This document shows positions 8,486 to 15,820 of a stretch of 27,495 nucleotides of DNA, in pieces. Positions within the stretch are counted from its first letter, which is position 1, and every line of letters starts with the position of its first letter. The position numbers and the translations under genes were made by a program. The notes beneath the pieces are model-generated. The model was not told the DNA's origin, did not search any database, and was given only the letters and a program-made list of their open reading frames with translations. The DNA is from an uncultured Allobaculum sp. (GTDB lineage: Bacteria; Bacillota_I; Bacilli_A; Erysipelotrichales; Erysipelotrichaceae). The stretch spans positions 1 through 27,495 of the forward strand of contig CAJTVE010000045.1 of the NCBI GenBank assembly GCA_910579655.1, in the 5' to 3' direction.

Positions 8486-9730
8486 ATGCTCGTTTCGATT
8501 CTTGTTCCTGTCTACAACACCGCTCCGTATCTGGATCGTTGTATGGACAGCCTGCTCAACCAGACGTATTCAGATCTGGAAGTCGTTGTCATCAATGATG
8601 GCTCGACGGATAACTCATTCGAAAAACTGCTCGCTTACCAAAAAAAAGATACGCGCGTTCATGTTTTTTCCTATTCCAATTCCGGGATTTCCAAGACCCG
8701 AAACCGGGCTTTGGCTAAGGCAAAAGGGGATCTGATTCTGTTTGTGGACAGCGATGATTATATTGAGCCGGATATGTTAGAGGTCATGGTCAATGCCCTT
8801 AAAAAACGCAATCTGGATCTGGTGCAGTGCAATTTTGTCATGGACTTTGGCCCAGTGCCGTTTTTCAGACGGGCTACAGGCAATAAAACCTTTACCAACC
8901 TGGAAGCTTTGCATGCCTTAGTAGCAGAGAAGTATCTCAACAACTACCCCTGGGGCAAGCTGTACAAAAAAGAGCTGTTTGAGGGCATTACGTTTCCGGA
9001 AAACATGAAAGGTTTTGAAGATACGTGCACGATCTTTAAAACCATCGCCAATGCAAAACGTGTCGGGACCATTCCCGAACGTTTCTACCACTATGAACAA
9101 CGTATGGGATCTCTGACCAACTGTATGTCTCTGACAACGGTGTATGGGATGCGCCGGGCGTATCAGTATCAGGAAGAATATCTCAAAAAGCGCTTTCCCA
9201 ATGAGAAGTTTTCCTTTGACCAGGCCCAGTACAACACGGATATGGTGCTGATCTATACACTGATTGTCTTCTCGCGCCGCAAAGACGATCCCAAATTTGT
9301 CGGGGCTAAAATTGACTGGAGCAAGCTGAATTTCTCGCCCGTCATGAAAGCGGCCTATGAGGCCTGGCTGAAACTGGCAGAACTCAAACTGGGAGATTCG
9401 ATTGTGGAGATGGATGAAGACACCCGCCAGATCCTCGAAAATCCGCCTGCCAATCTGGACTGGAACAAACTGCTCGATGAAGCGGCCCGCAAAATCAAAC
9501 CTGATTTTGAAAAAATCACACCGGAAGATATCGCGCAGATTCGCGGCCTGGCCAATGCGGCTGAAAGCGGGCTTCATTTCTCTGATGATCAGAACTCTGC
9601 CGATCAGAAACCCATTGGGCAGATGCATTCTCAAACGGTTTCGTCAGATGAAAACCAGACCAGCCAGAGCAGGCAAGAGGACATGGATCAGGGAAACTTA
9701 CAGCCTGTCCTGCAGCCAGAAAACGAGTAA
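8486..9730 (+). CDS. Family 2 glycosyltransferase
   Basis: This 414-aa enzyme has a GT-A fold at its N-terminus. The start MLVSILVPVYN, NDGSTD at 37-42, SGISKTRNRAL at about 66-76 and the metal-binding DSDD at 88-91 are classic GT2 signatures. The family transfers sugars from nucleotide-sugar donors to surface polysaccharides, teichoic acids or glycolipids. There is no transmembrane segment, so it acts at the inner membrane face or in the cytosol. The roughly 50 C-terminal residues are Gln/Asp/Ser-rich and look disordered. It lies 18 bases after the permease gene in the same transcription unit, and a hairpin terminator follows. The acceptor is unknown. Confidence 0.9.
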   Translation: MLVSILVPVYNTAPYLDRCMDSLLNQTYSDLEVVVINDGSTDNSFEKLLAYQKKDTRVHVFSYSNSGISKTRNRALAKAKGDLILFVDSDDYIEPDMLEVMVNALKKRNLDLVQCNFVMDFGPVPFFRRATGNKTFTNLEALHALVAEKYLNNYPWGKLYKKELFEGITFPENMKGFEDTCTIFKTIANAKRVGTIPERFYHYEQRMGSLTNCMSLTTVYGMRRAYQYQEEYLKKRFPNEKFSFDQAQYNTDMVLIYTLIVFSRRKDDPKFVGAKIDWSKLNFSPVMKAAYEAWLKLAELKLGDSIVEMDEDTRQILENPPANLDWNKLLDEAARKIKPDFEKITPEDIAQIRGLANAAESGLHFSDDQNSADQKPIGQMHSQTVSSDENQTSQSRQEDMDQGNLQPVLQPENE

Positions 9731-9803
9731 ACAGCTTTGCTTGGGCAGACAAAAAGACAGTAAACCAATCCCAAAAAGGACAGGACTCCTTTAAATTTCG
9801 CAT

Positions 9804-9830
9804 AAAAGCCGCTGGACTCCAGCGGCTTTT
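9804..9830. terminator. Strong terminator hairpin between the glycosyltransferase gene and ffh
   Basis: A perfect 12-bp stem, AAAAGCCGCTGG with CCAGCGGCTTTT, has a 3-base loop. A-T flanks on both sides make it potentially bidirectional. Its last two T are also the first bases of the ffh -35 box. Confidence 0.9.
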
Positions 9831-9857
9831 GGCAGAGAGTTAAAAATCCTGTACAAT
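9829..9857 (+). promoter_or_regulatory. Promoter of ffh
   Basis: TTGGCA (9829-9834), a 17-base spacer and TACAAT (9852-9857) lie about 37 bases before the ffh start. The terminator and promoter are fused with no spare DNA. Confidence 0.8.
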
Positions 9858-9893
9858 AACAAGACAGGACAGAAATTAGAATGGAGAATTACG

Positions 9894-11318
9894 ATGGCTT
9901 TTGAATCTCTTTCGGAAAAGCTTTCAAGTGCGCTGAAGAAAATTTCAGGCAAAGGAAAGCTGACCGAAGCCAATATGAATGACATGCTCAAAGAAGTCCG
10001 AATGTCACTTCTTGAAGCAGATGTCAACTACCAGGTTGTCAAGGACTTCATCAACGATATTAAAGAACAGGCTATGGGCCAGGAAGTTCTGGAGAGCTTT
10101 GATCCCGGACAGATGGTCGTGAAAATCGTCCGTGATGAACTGGAAAAAATCTTAGGACCTGACCAGGCAAAACTGGTTATGAATGACCAGGGCATTACTT
10201 CCGTCATGATGGTTGGTCTGCAGGGAACGGGTAAAACAACCGCTGCGGCTAAAATTGCCCGCTTTCTGAAAAACAAACAGAACAAAAAAGTCCTGCTCGC
10301 TGCCTGCGACGTTGTCCGTCCAGCCGCGATTGAGCAGTTAAAAACACTTGGAAAACAGATTGATGTGGAAGTCTTCTCCTTAGGCGCAGAAACACCCGCT
10401 GTCTATACGGCCAAGTGCGCCAAAGAATACGCCAAAGAAAAAGGCTATGACGTGATCATTTTCGATACCGCCGGTCGTCTGCATATTGATGAAGCGCTGA
10501 TGAACGAATTATCGGAAATGAAAGAAGAAATCCAGCCGCAGGATATCCTGCTGACGGTTGATGCCATGACCGGTCAGGATATCGTAACGGTTGCCCGTGA
10601 TTTCAATGACAAGCTCGATATCACCGGTCTTGTGGTCACCAAAATGGATGGCGACGCCCGTGGCGGCGGCCTGTTATCCGTCCGTTCCATCACCAAAGTG
10701 CCTGTGCTCTTTGTTTCCAATGGTGAAAAGGTTGAAGATCTTGAAGAATTCCACCCAGACCGGATGGCGGCCCGAATTCTTGGCATGGGCGACATGCTCA
10801 CCCTGATTGAACAGGCTCAGGACAAAATCGACGAAAAAGCAGCTGCAGAATCCGCATCCCGCATGATGGCCGGTGTCTTTACATTCAATGATCTGCTCAG
10901 CCAGTTTGAACAGATGAATAAACTGGGATCTTTCTCCGGACTGATCTCTAAAATTCCAGGCATGGGCAAGATGGCACCAAAAGTCGATGACGAAAAGATG
11001 AGTGAACAGATCAAGCACATGAAAGCGCTGATCCAGTCCATGACTCCCTACGAACGGGAACATCCTGAATGCCTTAAAAATTCCCGCAAGCAGCGGATTG
11101 CCAGGGGTGCGGGGCTGAAAGTCGCGGATCTGAACAAACTCATCGCCCAACAGCAGCAGATGCAGCAGCTGTCCAAGATGATGTCTGGCGGTGGATTTGG
11201 CAACCCATTTGGAAATCCATTTGCCTCCATGCAGCGCGGCGGCGGAATGTATGGTGCCAGCAAGCATTCGGGCAGCAAGAAACAGAAACCGTCCAAGAAA
11301 AAGAAGAAAAAGAAATAA
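9894..11318 (+). CDS. ffh: Signal recognition particle protein Ffh
   Basis: This SRP54 homologue (474 aa) binds signal sequences and SRP RNA and delivers ribosomes to FtsY at the membrane. The N domain spans about 1-95. The G domain has GLQGTGKT (108-115), the DVVRPAAIEQL motif, DTAGRLHIDEAL and the TKMDGDARGGG block. The M domain is Met/Gln-rich and contains the RNA-binding SRKQRIARGAG motif. The C-terminus ends in a run of seven Lys. The ribosome site is TGGAGAA. The usual Firmicute partner gene ylxM is not adjacent, and neither is ftsY. A PBECR4-like gene follows after 3 bases. Confidence 0.97.
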   Translation: MAFESLSEKLSSALKKISGKGKLTEANMNDMLKEVRMSLLEADVNYQVVKDFINDIKEQAMGQEVLESFDPGQMVVKIVRDELEKILGPDQAKLVMNDQGITSVMMVGLQGTGKTTAAAKIARFLKNKQNKKVLLAACDVVRPAAIEQLKTLGKQIDVEVFSLGAETPAVYTAKCAKEYAKEKGYDVIIFDTAGRLHIDEALMNELSEMKEEIQPQDILLTVDAMTGQDIVTVARDFNDKLDITGLVVTKMDGDARGGGLLSVRSITKVPVLFVSNGEKVEDLEEFHPDRMAARILGMGDMLTLIEQAQDKIDEKAAAESASRMMAGVFTFNDLLSQFEQMNKLGSFSGLISKIPGMGKMAPKVDDEKMSEQIKHMKALIQSMTPYEREHPECLKNSRKQRIARGAGLKVADLNKLIAQQQQMQQLSKMMSGGGFGNPFGNPFASMQRGGGMYGASKHSGSKKQKPSKKKKKKK

Positions 11319-11321
11319 GCT

Positions 11322-11957
11322 ATGCCTTCCTCACGCTTAGCCAAGCTGCTGTGGTCGGTTGCCAGAGCATTGCTGCCCGGCATGGCCACCCCCTCACTTG
11401 CCACCCTTGCCGACCGATATGAACAAGAGCTGACGGATCGGACTTTCCGGTATACGTTCCAGCAAAAAGGGAAGACGCCTTTCAAAGCGGATCTGATATT
11501 TGACCGCTCGGCTTTCTGTCATTTGTTTTCCATTGGTTCAATTGTCAAAGATTACACCCCTGATCTCGATGAGTTTTCAGGGATGAAAGGCTGGCGCAAT
11601 ATTCAAAACGGCAAAATCACGATGAAAATGCTGCGTCAGATCAATCCGGATCAGGTGCAGTATTATGCCAATGAATATGCCATGATCGAACAGCTGATCG
11701 AAACAGTCAATGATCCGAGCGCTGTGCTCTTTGATCCAAAAAAGGTGCCCGGCAGCAAGCTGAAATCAGATATTCTCCTTTATCGAGTGTTTGGAAACCG
11801 GACCATCCATGTCGGGATTTGCCAGGATCAGGATGGTTCCTGGTTTGCGCGCAGTTTCTTTGTCCGTGAAAATGATCAGGATCAATATCCGTCGCGCTAT
11901 CTTCACAAAATGACGCCGCTCAAAGTGAAGGTGAAAGTGTCAAGCAAAAATGCTTGA
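11322..11957 (+). CDS. Putative PBECR4-domain (phage-Barnase/EndoU/ColicinE5/RelE-like nuclease fold) protein
   Basis: This 211-aa soluble protein has a C-terminal two thirds resembling the PBECR4 family from memory. It shows FDRSAFCHLFSIGSI, then NIQNGKITMKML, then a NEYAMIEQLIETVNDPSAV stretch, and a late beta-rich block with KSDILLYRVF...WFARSFF. Members are proposed nuclease-fold proteins often found near mobile elements and toxins. A catalytic role has not been shown to my knowledge. The start is 3 bases behind ffh with no good ribosome site of its own, so it is probably translationally coupled to ffh. Its stop codon overlaps the -35 box of the rpsP promoter. A toxin-like domain in this housekeeping spot is unusual. 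It may be domesticated. Confidence 0.6.
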   Translation: MPSSRLAKLLWSVARALLPGMATPSLATLADRYEQELTDRTFRYTFQQKGKTPFKADLIFDRSAFCHLFSIGSIVKDYTPDLDEFSGMKGWRNIQNGKITMKMLRQINPDQVQYYANEYAMIEQLIETVNDPSAVLFDPKKVPGSKLKSDILLYRVFGNRTIHVGICQDQDGSWFARSFFVRENDQDQYPSRYLHKMTPLKVKVKVSSKNA

Positions 11958-11982
11958 CGGCCTTGGTGCCGTATTGTAAGAT
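11954..11982 (+). promoter_or_regulatory. Promoter of rpsP-khpA with an inverted repeat in the spacer
   Basis: TTGACG (11954-11959), a 17-base spacer and TAAGAT (11977-11982) form a good promoter about 57 bases before rpsP. The -35 box covers the TGA stop of the upstream gene. ACGGC (11957-11961) and GCCGT (11968-11972) form an inverted repeat that fills the spacer, a position where a repressor could block polymerase. Confidence 0.75.
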
Positions 11983-12038
11983 AAACCGGCAATCAAAAAG
12001 TAAAAGTGAATACTCAATTTGAAAGGATATAGAAAATC

Positions 12039-12308
12039 ATGGTAAAACTGCGTTTAAGAAGAATGGGTAAGAAAGGACAGCCTTTCTACAGAATCGTTGC
12101 TGCTGACTCCAGAAGTCCTAGAGATGGCCGCTTCATCGAAGAAATCGGAACTTATAATCCAATTAAAGGTGAAGAAGCTGTTGAACTGAACCGCGAAGCC
12201 GCTTTAAAATGGCTCAAGCAGGGTGCACAGCCTTCCGATACTGTACGTTCCATTCTCTCCAGAGAAGGCGTAATGACTGCTTTCCACAACTCCAAACTCG
12301 GTAAGTAG
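12039..12308 (+). CDS. rpsP: Small ribosomal subunit protein bS16
   Basis: This 89-aa protein has the typical bS16 start MVKLRLRRMGKKGQPFYRIV and the motif DSRSPRDGRFIEEIGTYNP. It binds 16S rRNA and is needed for 30S assembly. The length is normal. The ribosome site is GAAAGGAT. It is the first gene of a two-gene unit with khpA, an order common in Firmicutes. Confidence 0.97.
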   Translation: MVKLRLRRMGKKGQPFYRIVAADSRSPRDGRFIEEIGTYNPIKGEEAVELNREAALKWLKQGAQPSDTVRSILSREGVMTAFHNSKLGK

Positions 12309-12321
12309 TCTTAACGTTACG

Positions 12322-12337
12322 GACCTGAGTGCAGGTC
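12322..12337 (+). other. Small hairpin between rpsP and khpA
   Basis: GACCTG (12322-12327) pairs with CAGGTC (12332-12337) over a 4-base loop, with no T run. It may set mRNA stability or reduce khpA expression. khpA has only a weak purine-rich ribosome site (AAGAAAGAAAAGAAACGG). Confidence 0.4.
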
Positions 12338-12365
12338 ACAAGAAAGAAAAGAAACGGTAAAATTC

Positions 12366-12614
12366 ATGGTTGATCTCGAGAAAACTCTGTTTGATCTGTG
12401 CGTTCCACTGACCACTCATCCAGAAGCTCTGTCGGTTAAGACATTGTCTTCGACCAGCGAAAAGGAAATTCTCCTTTACGTCTATGCAGACGACAAGGAT
12501 ATCGCCCGCCTGATCGGCCGGCGTGGTGCCCTTGCCACTGCGATTCGTTCGGCGATGAGTGCTGCAGCAAGAGCCACAAAAAAACGCGTTCTTGTAAAAT
12601 TTGAAGCCTATTAA
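12366..12614 (+). CDS. khpA: KH-domain RNA-binding protein KhpA
   Basis: This 82-aa protein consists of a single KH domain with the RNA-binding loop IGRRG at about residues 50-54. KhpA (YlqC) forms a dimer with KhpB/Jag and binds many RNAs. In streptococci the pair affects cell elongation and division. Its place behind rpsP is conserved in Firmicutes. A strong terminator follows, so it does not share a transcript with rimM. Confidence 0.9.
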   Translation: MVDLEKTLFDLCVPLTTHPEALSVKTLSSTSEKEILLYVYADDKDIARLIGRRGALATAIRSAMSAAARATKKRVLVKFEAY

Positions 12615-12654
12615 TCGACTTAAGAATCGATTCAGGCAGGTAACCAGAAACACC

Positions 12655-12683
12655 AGGGCTGCAGGAAACTGCGCCCTTTTTTT
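12655..12683 (+). terminator. Rho-independent terminator of rpsP-khpA
   Basis: AGGGC and GCAG pair with CTGC and GCCCT (12655-12677) with a single bulged T and a GAAA tetraloop. A seven-T run follows (12677-12683). Confidence 0.9.
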
Positions 12684-12790
12684 CAGCCTTCAGGCAGTTG
12701 ACTCTTTTTGCTTATAAAAATGAAGTACGATTGCCTCGAAAAAACACTTCGCCAATTATGGCAAAACCATCCAGTCAGGAGGATGAAGAT

Positions 12791-13279
12791 ATGATTCGAA
12801 TTGCTCAGATTATCAATACACGCGGCCTGAAAGGGGAATGTAAAGTCAAACTGTTCACAGACCAGGATGACATCCGCTTTCAGAGTGGTAATCATCTGTA
12901 TTTAAAAGACCACAAGAAACTGACGGTCAAAAAGTATTCCGTCTATAAAGGATTTGGCTATGTTCAGTTCGATGAAATCACCACCATTGAACAGGCGGAA
13001 GCCTTAAAAGGGCACGAACTCTTCTTGCCAAAAGAAGAACTCAATGAACTGGAAGAAGATGAATTCTACTACCACGAACTCCAGGACTGTCATGTCTTCA
13101 ATCAGCAAGGGGAAGACACCGGCATTGTCAGCGCCATTCTTGAAACGGGAGCCAACCTGGTTTTACGCGTAAAAAATGGTGAACAGGAATATCTGCTTCC
13201 CTTTGTAAACGCATTCGTGAAAGAAGTGGATCCGAAAGAAAAGAAAATCGTGATCGAAGAAATGGATGGTCTACGATGA
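12791..13279 (+). CDS. rimM: Ribosome maturation factor RimM
   Basis: This 162-aa protein helps assemble the 30S head, with a partner site near uS19. The N-terminal RimM fold starts MIRIAQIINTRGLKGECKVK, followed by a PRC-barrel region (YYHELQDCHVFNQQGEDTG and LLPFVNAFV). AGGAGG at 12777-12782 fixes the start at ATG 12791. Longer in-frame starts further upstream lack a ribosome site and would add 31 residues foreign to the family. The stop overlaps trmD (ATGA), so the two are coupled. TTGACT at 12698 could be a -35 box, but I see no matching -10, so the promoter is unclear. Confidence 0.95.
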   Translation: MIRIAQIINTRGLKGECKVKLFTDQDDIRFQSGNHLYLKDHKKLTVKKYSVYKGFGYVQFDEITTIEQAEALKGHELFLPKEELNELEEDEFYYHELQDCHVFNQQGEDTGIVSAILETGANLVLRVKNGEQEYLLPFVNAFVKEVDPKEKKIVIEEMDGLR

Positions 13280-14007
13280 AAATCTCGATTCTGACTCTGT
13301 TTCCTGAATACTTCCAGGGCATGCTCTCCACATCGATTCTCAAGCGCGGACTGGATGCCGGATTGTATGAAGTGGAACTGATCGACTTTCGAAAATTCAC
13401 CAGATCCAAGCATGGGCATGTCGATGACACCCCCTATGGGGGTGGGGCTGGAATGGTTTTACAGTGCCAGCCAATCCTGGATGCCCTGAAATCCATCCGG
13501 ACACCGGATTCGGTTGTCGCCCTGCTTTCCCCGCAGGGAGCGACTTTCAACCACGCGAAAGCGCTTGAATTTTCGAAAATGGAGCATCTGATTTTAATCT
13601 GCGGCCACTATGAAGGATTCGACGAACGAATCCGCAATGCCTGCGATCTTCAGGTTTCCCTGGGCGATTTTGTGCTCACCGGCGGGGAACCGGCAGCGGC
13701 TGCCATCTGCGATGCAACCCTTCGTCTGGTGGAGGGAACCATCAAACAGGACAGCAGCGCGGATGATTCGTTTGCGGATGGACTGCTTGAATATCCCCAA
13801 TATACAAAACCTTACGAGTATGATGGACAGAAAGTGCCAGATGTTCTGCTTTCCGGACACCACGCCAATATCCAGAAGTGGAGAAGGGAACAATCCCTGC
13901 TCAACACCCTGAAACACCGCCCGGATCTGCTTGAGAGTGCGAAGCTTTCCAGCGAAGATCTTGCGTTTTTAGACCAGGCAAAGGCCGAACTGGACAGAGC
14001 TGACTGA
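13276..14007 (+). CDS. trmD: tRNA (guanine-37-N1) methyltransferase TrmD
   Basis: This SPOUT-family enzyme (243 aa) methylates G37 of tRNAs from S-adenosylmethionine and prevents +1 frameshifting. It has the N-terminal MKISILTLFPEYF, the substrate motif DDTPYGGGAGMVL, CGHYEGFDERI, and the knot sequence VSLGDFVLTGGEPAAAAI. The last has Pro where most members have Leu-Pro. A C-terminal domain contains SGHHANIQKWRREQSL. It overlaps rimM by four bases. A terminator hairpin begins within its last codons. Confidence 0.97.
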   Translation: MKISILTLFPEYFQGMLSTSILKRGLDAGLYEVELIDFRKFTRSKHGHVDDTPYGGGAGMVLQCQPILDALKSIRTPDSVVALLSPQGATFNHAKALEFSKMEHLILICGHYEGFDERIRNACDLQVSLGDFVLTGGEPAAAAICDATLRLVEGTIKQDSSADDSFADGLLEYPQYTKPYEYDGQKVPDVLLSGHHANIQKWRREQSLLNTLKHRPDLLESAKLSSEDLAFLDQAKAELDRAD

Positions 14008-14034
14008 AAAATGTCATGGCTCTGCCCTTTTTTT
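13995..14034 (+). terminator. Terminator overlapping the 3' end of trmD
   Basis: CAGAGC and TGAC (13995-14004) pair with GTCA and GCTCTG (14013-14024) with a two-base bulge, followed by a seven-T run (14028-14034). The 5' arm is trmD coding sequence and the stop codon sits in the loop. Confidence 0.75.
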
Positions 14035-14056
14035 ACGGCAAAAAACTCTGTACTCT
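14028..14056 (+). promoter_or_regulatory. Possible promoter giving a leaderless mRNA for the M15 peptidase
   Basis: TACTCT (14051-14056) could be a -10 box, 17 bases after the T run at 14028-14033 as a poor -35. Transcription would then start about at the A of ATG 14063. This fits the absence of any ribosome site before that start. The -35 is weak, so the call is tentative. Confidence 0.3.
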
Positions 14057-14062
14057 AGTTCT

Positions 14063-15568
14063 ATGAGCAAAAAAACTGTAAGAAACAACCAATCTACATC
14101 CAGAAGCAATCCGAATTCTTCTGGCTCAGGGCGCTCAGGACAAACGCGTAAGTCTTCCGCTTCCCAAAAGAAGCGTCCCCCTACAGCCTCAAAATCGACA
14201 AAAGCAACAAGATCCACCAAAACAACAAAATCGGCGAAAACAACAAGATCTACAAAAAATAAACCCGCCCCGCAAAACCCCCGTCCTAAAACGGCTTCCA
14301 CCGCCCGCAAGACGTCCAGTCAGCCGGCTTTACGAAATTCTCGCCGTAAAAAAGCAAAACGACAGCTGCGCGTGGGCAGAGTGCTTACCTTGCTGGTTCT
14401 TGGCGCCATATTGGCTGGTGGTGTCGGCTATGCCGGCCTGAAATATGGTCCTTCCTTGTTTGCGATCATTCCGCAGCTGACTAACAACGAAAAAACGGCT
14501 CCCCTCAACCGGATCTCTCATGCAAATGAAGTCAAGAAAATCAAGGAAGCCAATGCGCTCGATGAAGTATCCGTCACCGGCTTTTCCGATGAGGAACTGC
14601 GTGACTGTTTCTTTAGTCAGTCCATTGATGACAAACTCAAAGAGCGGCTGGTCAAAATGGGCTATGCGGATCAGATTCCAGCCGACCAGCTCAGCTATGT
14701 CCGTGTTCTGTACAACGACTTTAACGGACGGGCCACCGTGGGCGAAATTGTCGTCAATTCTGCCATTGCCAAACAGATCGAGAATGTCTTCTATGATTTG
14801 TTTTTGCACAAATACCAGATTGGCAAGATGATCCTGCCGGATGCCTACGGCACCCGGATTTCAGAATCCTATGCCGATAACAACACCGTCGGTCTGGCGT
14901 TTAATCTGACTGATGATAATGGCGGAAGCCTCCACGCGCACGGCTATGCGGTAGATCTTAACCCGCTCTATAACCCGCTGATCAAGGACAATGGAAGCTC
15001 CCTGTCGGTTTTCCCGATGGAAGGACAGCTGTACCTGGATCGCACAATCAATGCAGATCACTACATTCATGCCAATGACTATGCGGTTGAAGCCTTTAAA
15101 AAGGAAGGGTTTAGCTGGAAGGGCAATGTGACAGGATTGAATGACTACAAGCACTTTGAATATTCTGGTGTGCCAGCAGCCTCCTCAACCACAAACACCC
15201 AAACCTCACAATCCTCTTCGGCTTCCATCCAGAAAGATTCCACAGGGCAGACACCAAGCACGCAGACCGTCAGCGAACCTGTCCAGGAACCCGTCGTCAC
15301 GCCAGATCAGAATGTCACTACACCTGACCAGTCTGGAGTGGATCAGCCGGCGATTGACCAGCCTGCTGTGGATCAGCCAGCGATTGACCAGCCTGCTGTT
15401 GACCAGCCTGTTGTGAATCAGCCAGTGGTCGATCAGCCAGTGGTCGATCAGCCGGGTGATGACTTGCCAGGCGAGATTATCATCAATCCAGATGGAACGA
15501 TGAATGGCGAAAGTCCGATGCCAGTCGAACCGGATGTCGTCTACCCAGAAGAAGATGGTGGATTCTGA
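14063..15568 (+). CDS. Membrane-anchored M15-family peptidoglycan peptidase (M15_4/VanY-CwlK type)
   Basis: This 501-aa protein is a zinc peptidase acting on peptide stems of peptidoglycan outside the cell. Residues 1-100 are very basic and low in complexity (Lys/Ser/Thr/Arg). A transmembrane segment lies at about 105-127 and a catalytic domain at about 215-368. The S-x-H-x-x-G-x-A-x-D motif gives ligands H291 and D298, and DYKHFE gives H364. The block DYAVEAFKKEGFSWKG is typical of M15_4. Residues 370-501 are a disordered, Gln/Pro-rich tail with eight VDQPA-like repeats that may span or bind the wall. Whether it is a D,D-carboxypeptidase or an L,D-endopeptidase cannot be decided. No Shine-Dalgarno site precedes the only plausible ATG. 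Its location between trmD and rplS is not standard. Confidence 0.88.
   Translation: MSKKTVRNNQSTSRSNPNSSGSGRSGQTRKSSASQKKRPPTASKSTKATRSTKTTKSAKTTRSTKNKPAPQNPRPKTASTARKTSSQPALRNSRRKKAKRQLRVGRVLTLLVLGAILAGGVGYAGLKYGPSLFAIIPQLTNNEKTAPLNRISHANEVKKIKEANALDEVSVTGFSDEELRDCFFSQSIDDKLKERLVKMGYADQIPADQLSYVRVLYNDFNGRATVGEIVVNSAIAKQIENVFYDLFLHKYQIGKMILPDAYGTRISESYADNNTVGLAFNLTDDNGGSLHAHGYAVDLNPLYNPLIKDNGSSLSVFPMEGQLYLDRTINADHYIHANDYAVEAFKKEGFSWKGNVTGLNDYKHFEYSGVPAASSTTNTQTSQSSSASIQKDSTGQTPSTQTVSEPVQEPVVTPDQNVTTPDQSGVDQPAIDQPAVDQPAIDQPAVDQPVVNQPVVDQPVVDQPGDDLPGEIIINPDGTMNGESPMPVEPDVVYPEEDGGF
15338..15457 (+). repeat. Eight in-frame 15-bp repeats encoding VDQPA-like pentapeptides
   Basis: Eight consecutive five-residue units read VDQPA, IDQPA, VDQPA, IDQPA, VDQPV, VNQPV, VDQPV, VDQPG. 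The DNA units are also near-identical, and the first four alternate as two 30-bp pairs. Copy number could vary by slippage without breaking the frame. They form an extended acidic Pro-rich tail outside the cell. Confidence 0.9.
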
Positions 15569-15706
15569 TCCCTTTGCGTTTTGCTTTGGATTGAAGACCG
15601 GCAATCTTAAAGGATGGATCTGGACAGAAAAGGCGATTCTGGCCAATAGAGCGTTTTCTTTCTGGACGCTTTGCGATTTTTTGCCGGCTTGAAAGCCGAA
15701 TGCAAT

Positions 15707-15735
15707 TTGATCTTTGCTTTTGCGCATGGTATAGT
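15707..15735 (+). promoter_or_regulatory. Promoter of rplS with extended -10
   Basis: TTGATC (15707-15712), a 17-base spacer and TATAGT (15730-15735), which is preceded by TG at -15/-14, form a strong promoter. The transcript would carry a leader of about 80 bases. Confidence 0.8.
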
Positions 15736-15743
15736 CTTTTAGG

Positions 15744-15792
15744 TTCTGCGGGTTCCGCTGGCATCATTGACTATGAATCTTGAAAAGCAGAA
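15744..15792 (+). promoter_or_regulatory. Possible structured leader of rplS
   Basis: TTCTGC (15744-15749) can pair with GCAGAA (15787-15792). A local hairpin GCGG-GTT-CCGC (15748-15758) competes with it for bases 15748-15749. Autoregulatory L19 leaders are known in Firmicutes, but I cannot confirm that this matches them. Confidence 0.4.
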
Positions 15793-15820
15793 GCAGTAAT
15801 TTAAAAGAAGGAGAACGAAA

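Noticed and set aside
12698..12790. Longer rimM starting at TTG 12698
   Set aside because: The added 31 residues are not RimM-like and AGGAGG clearly serves ATG 12791.
15280..15460. Repeat array considered as CRISPR-like
   Set aside because: Units are 15 bp, contiguous without spacers and keep an open reading frame, so this is a coding repeat.
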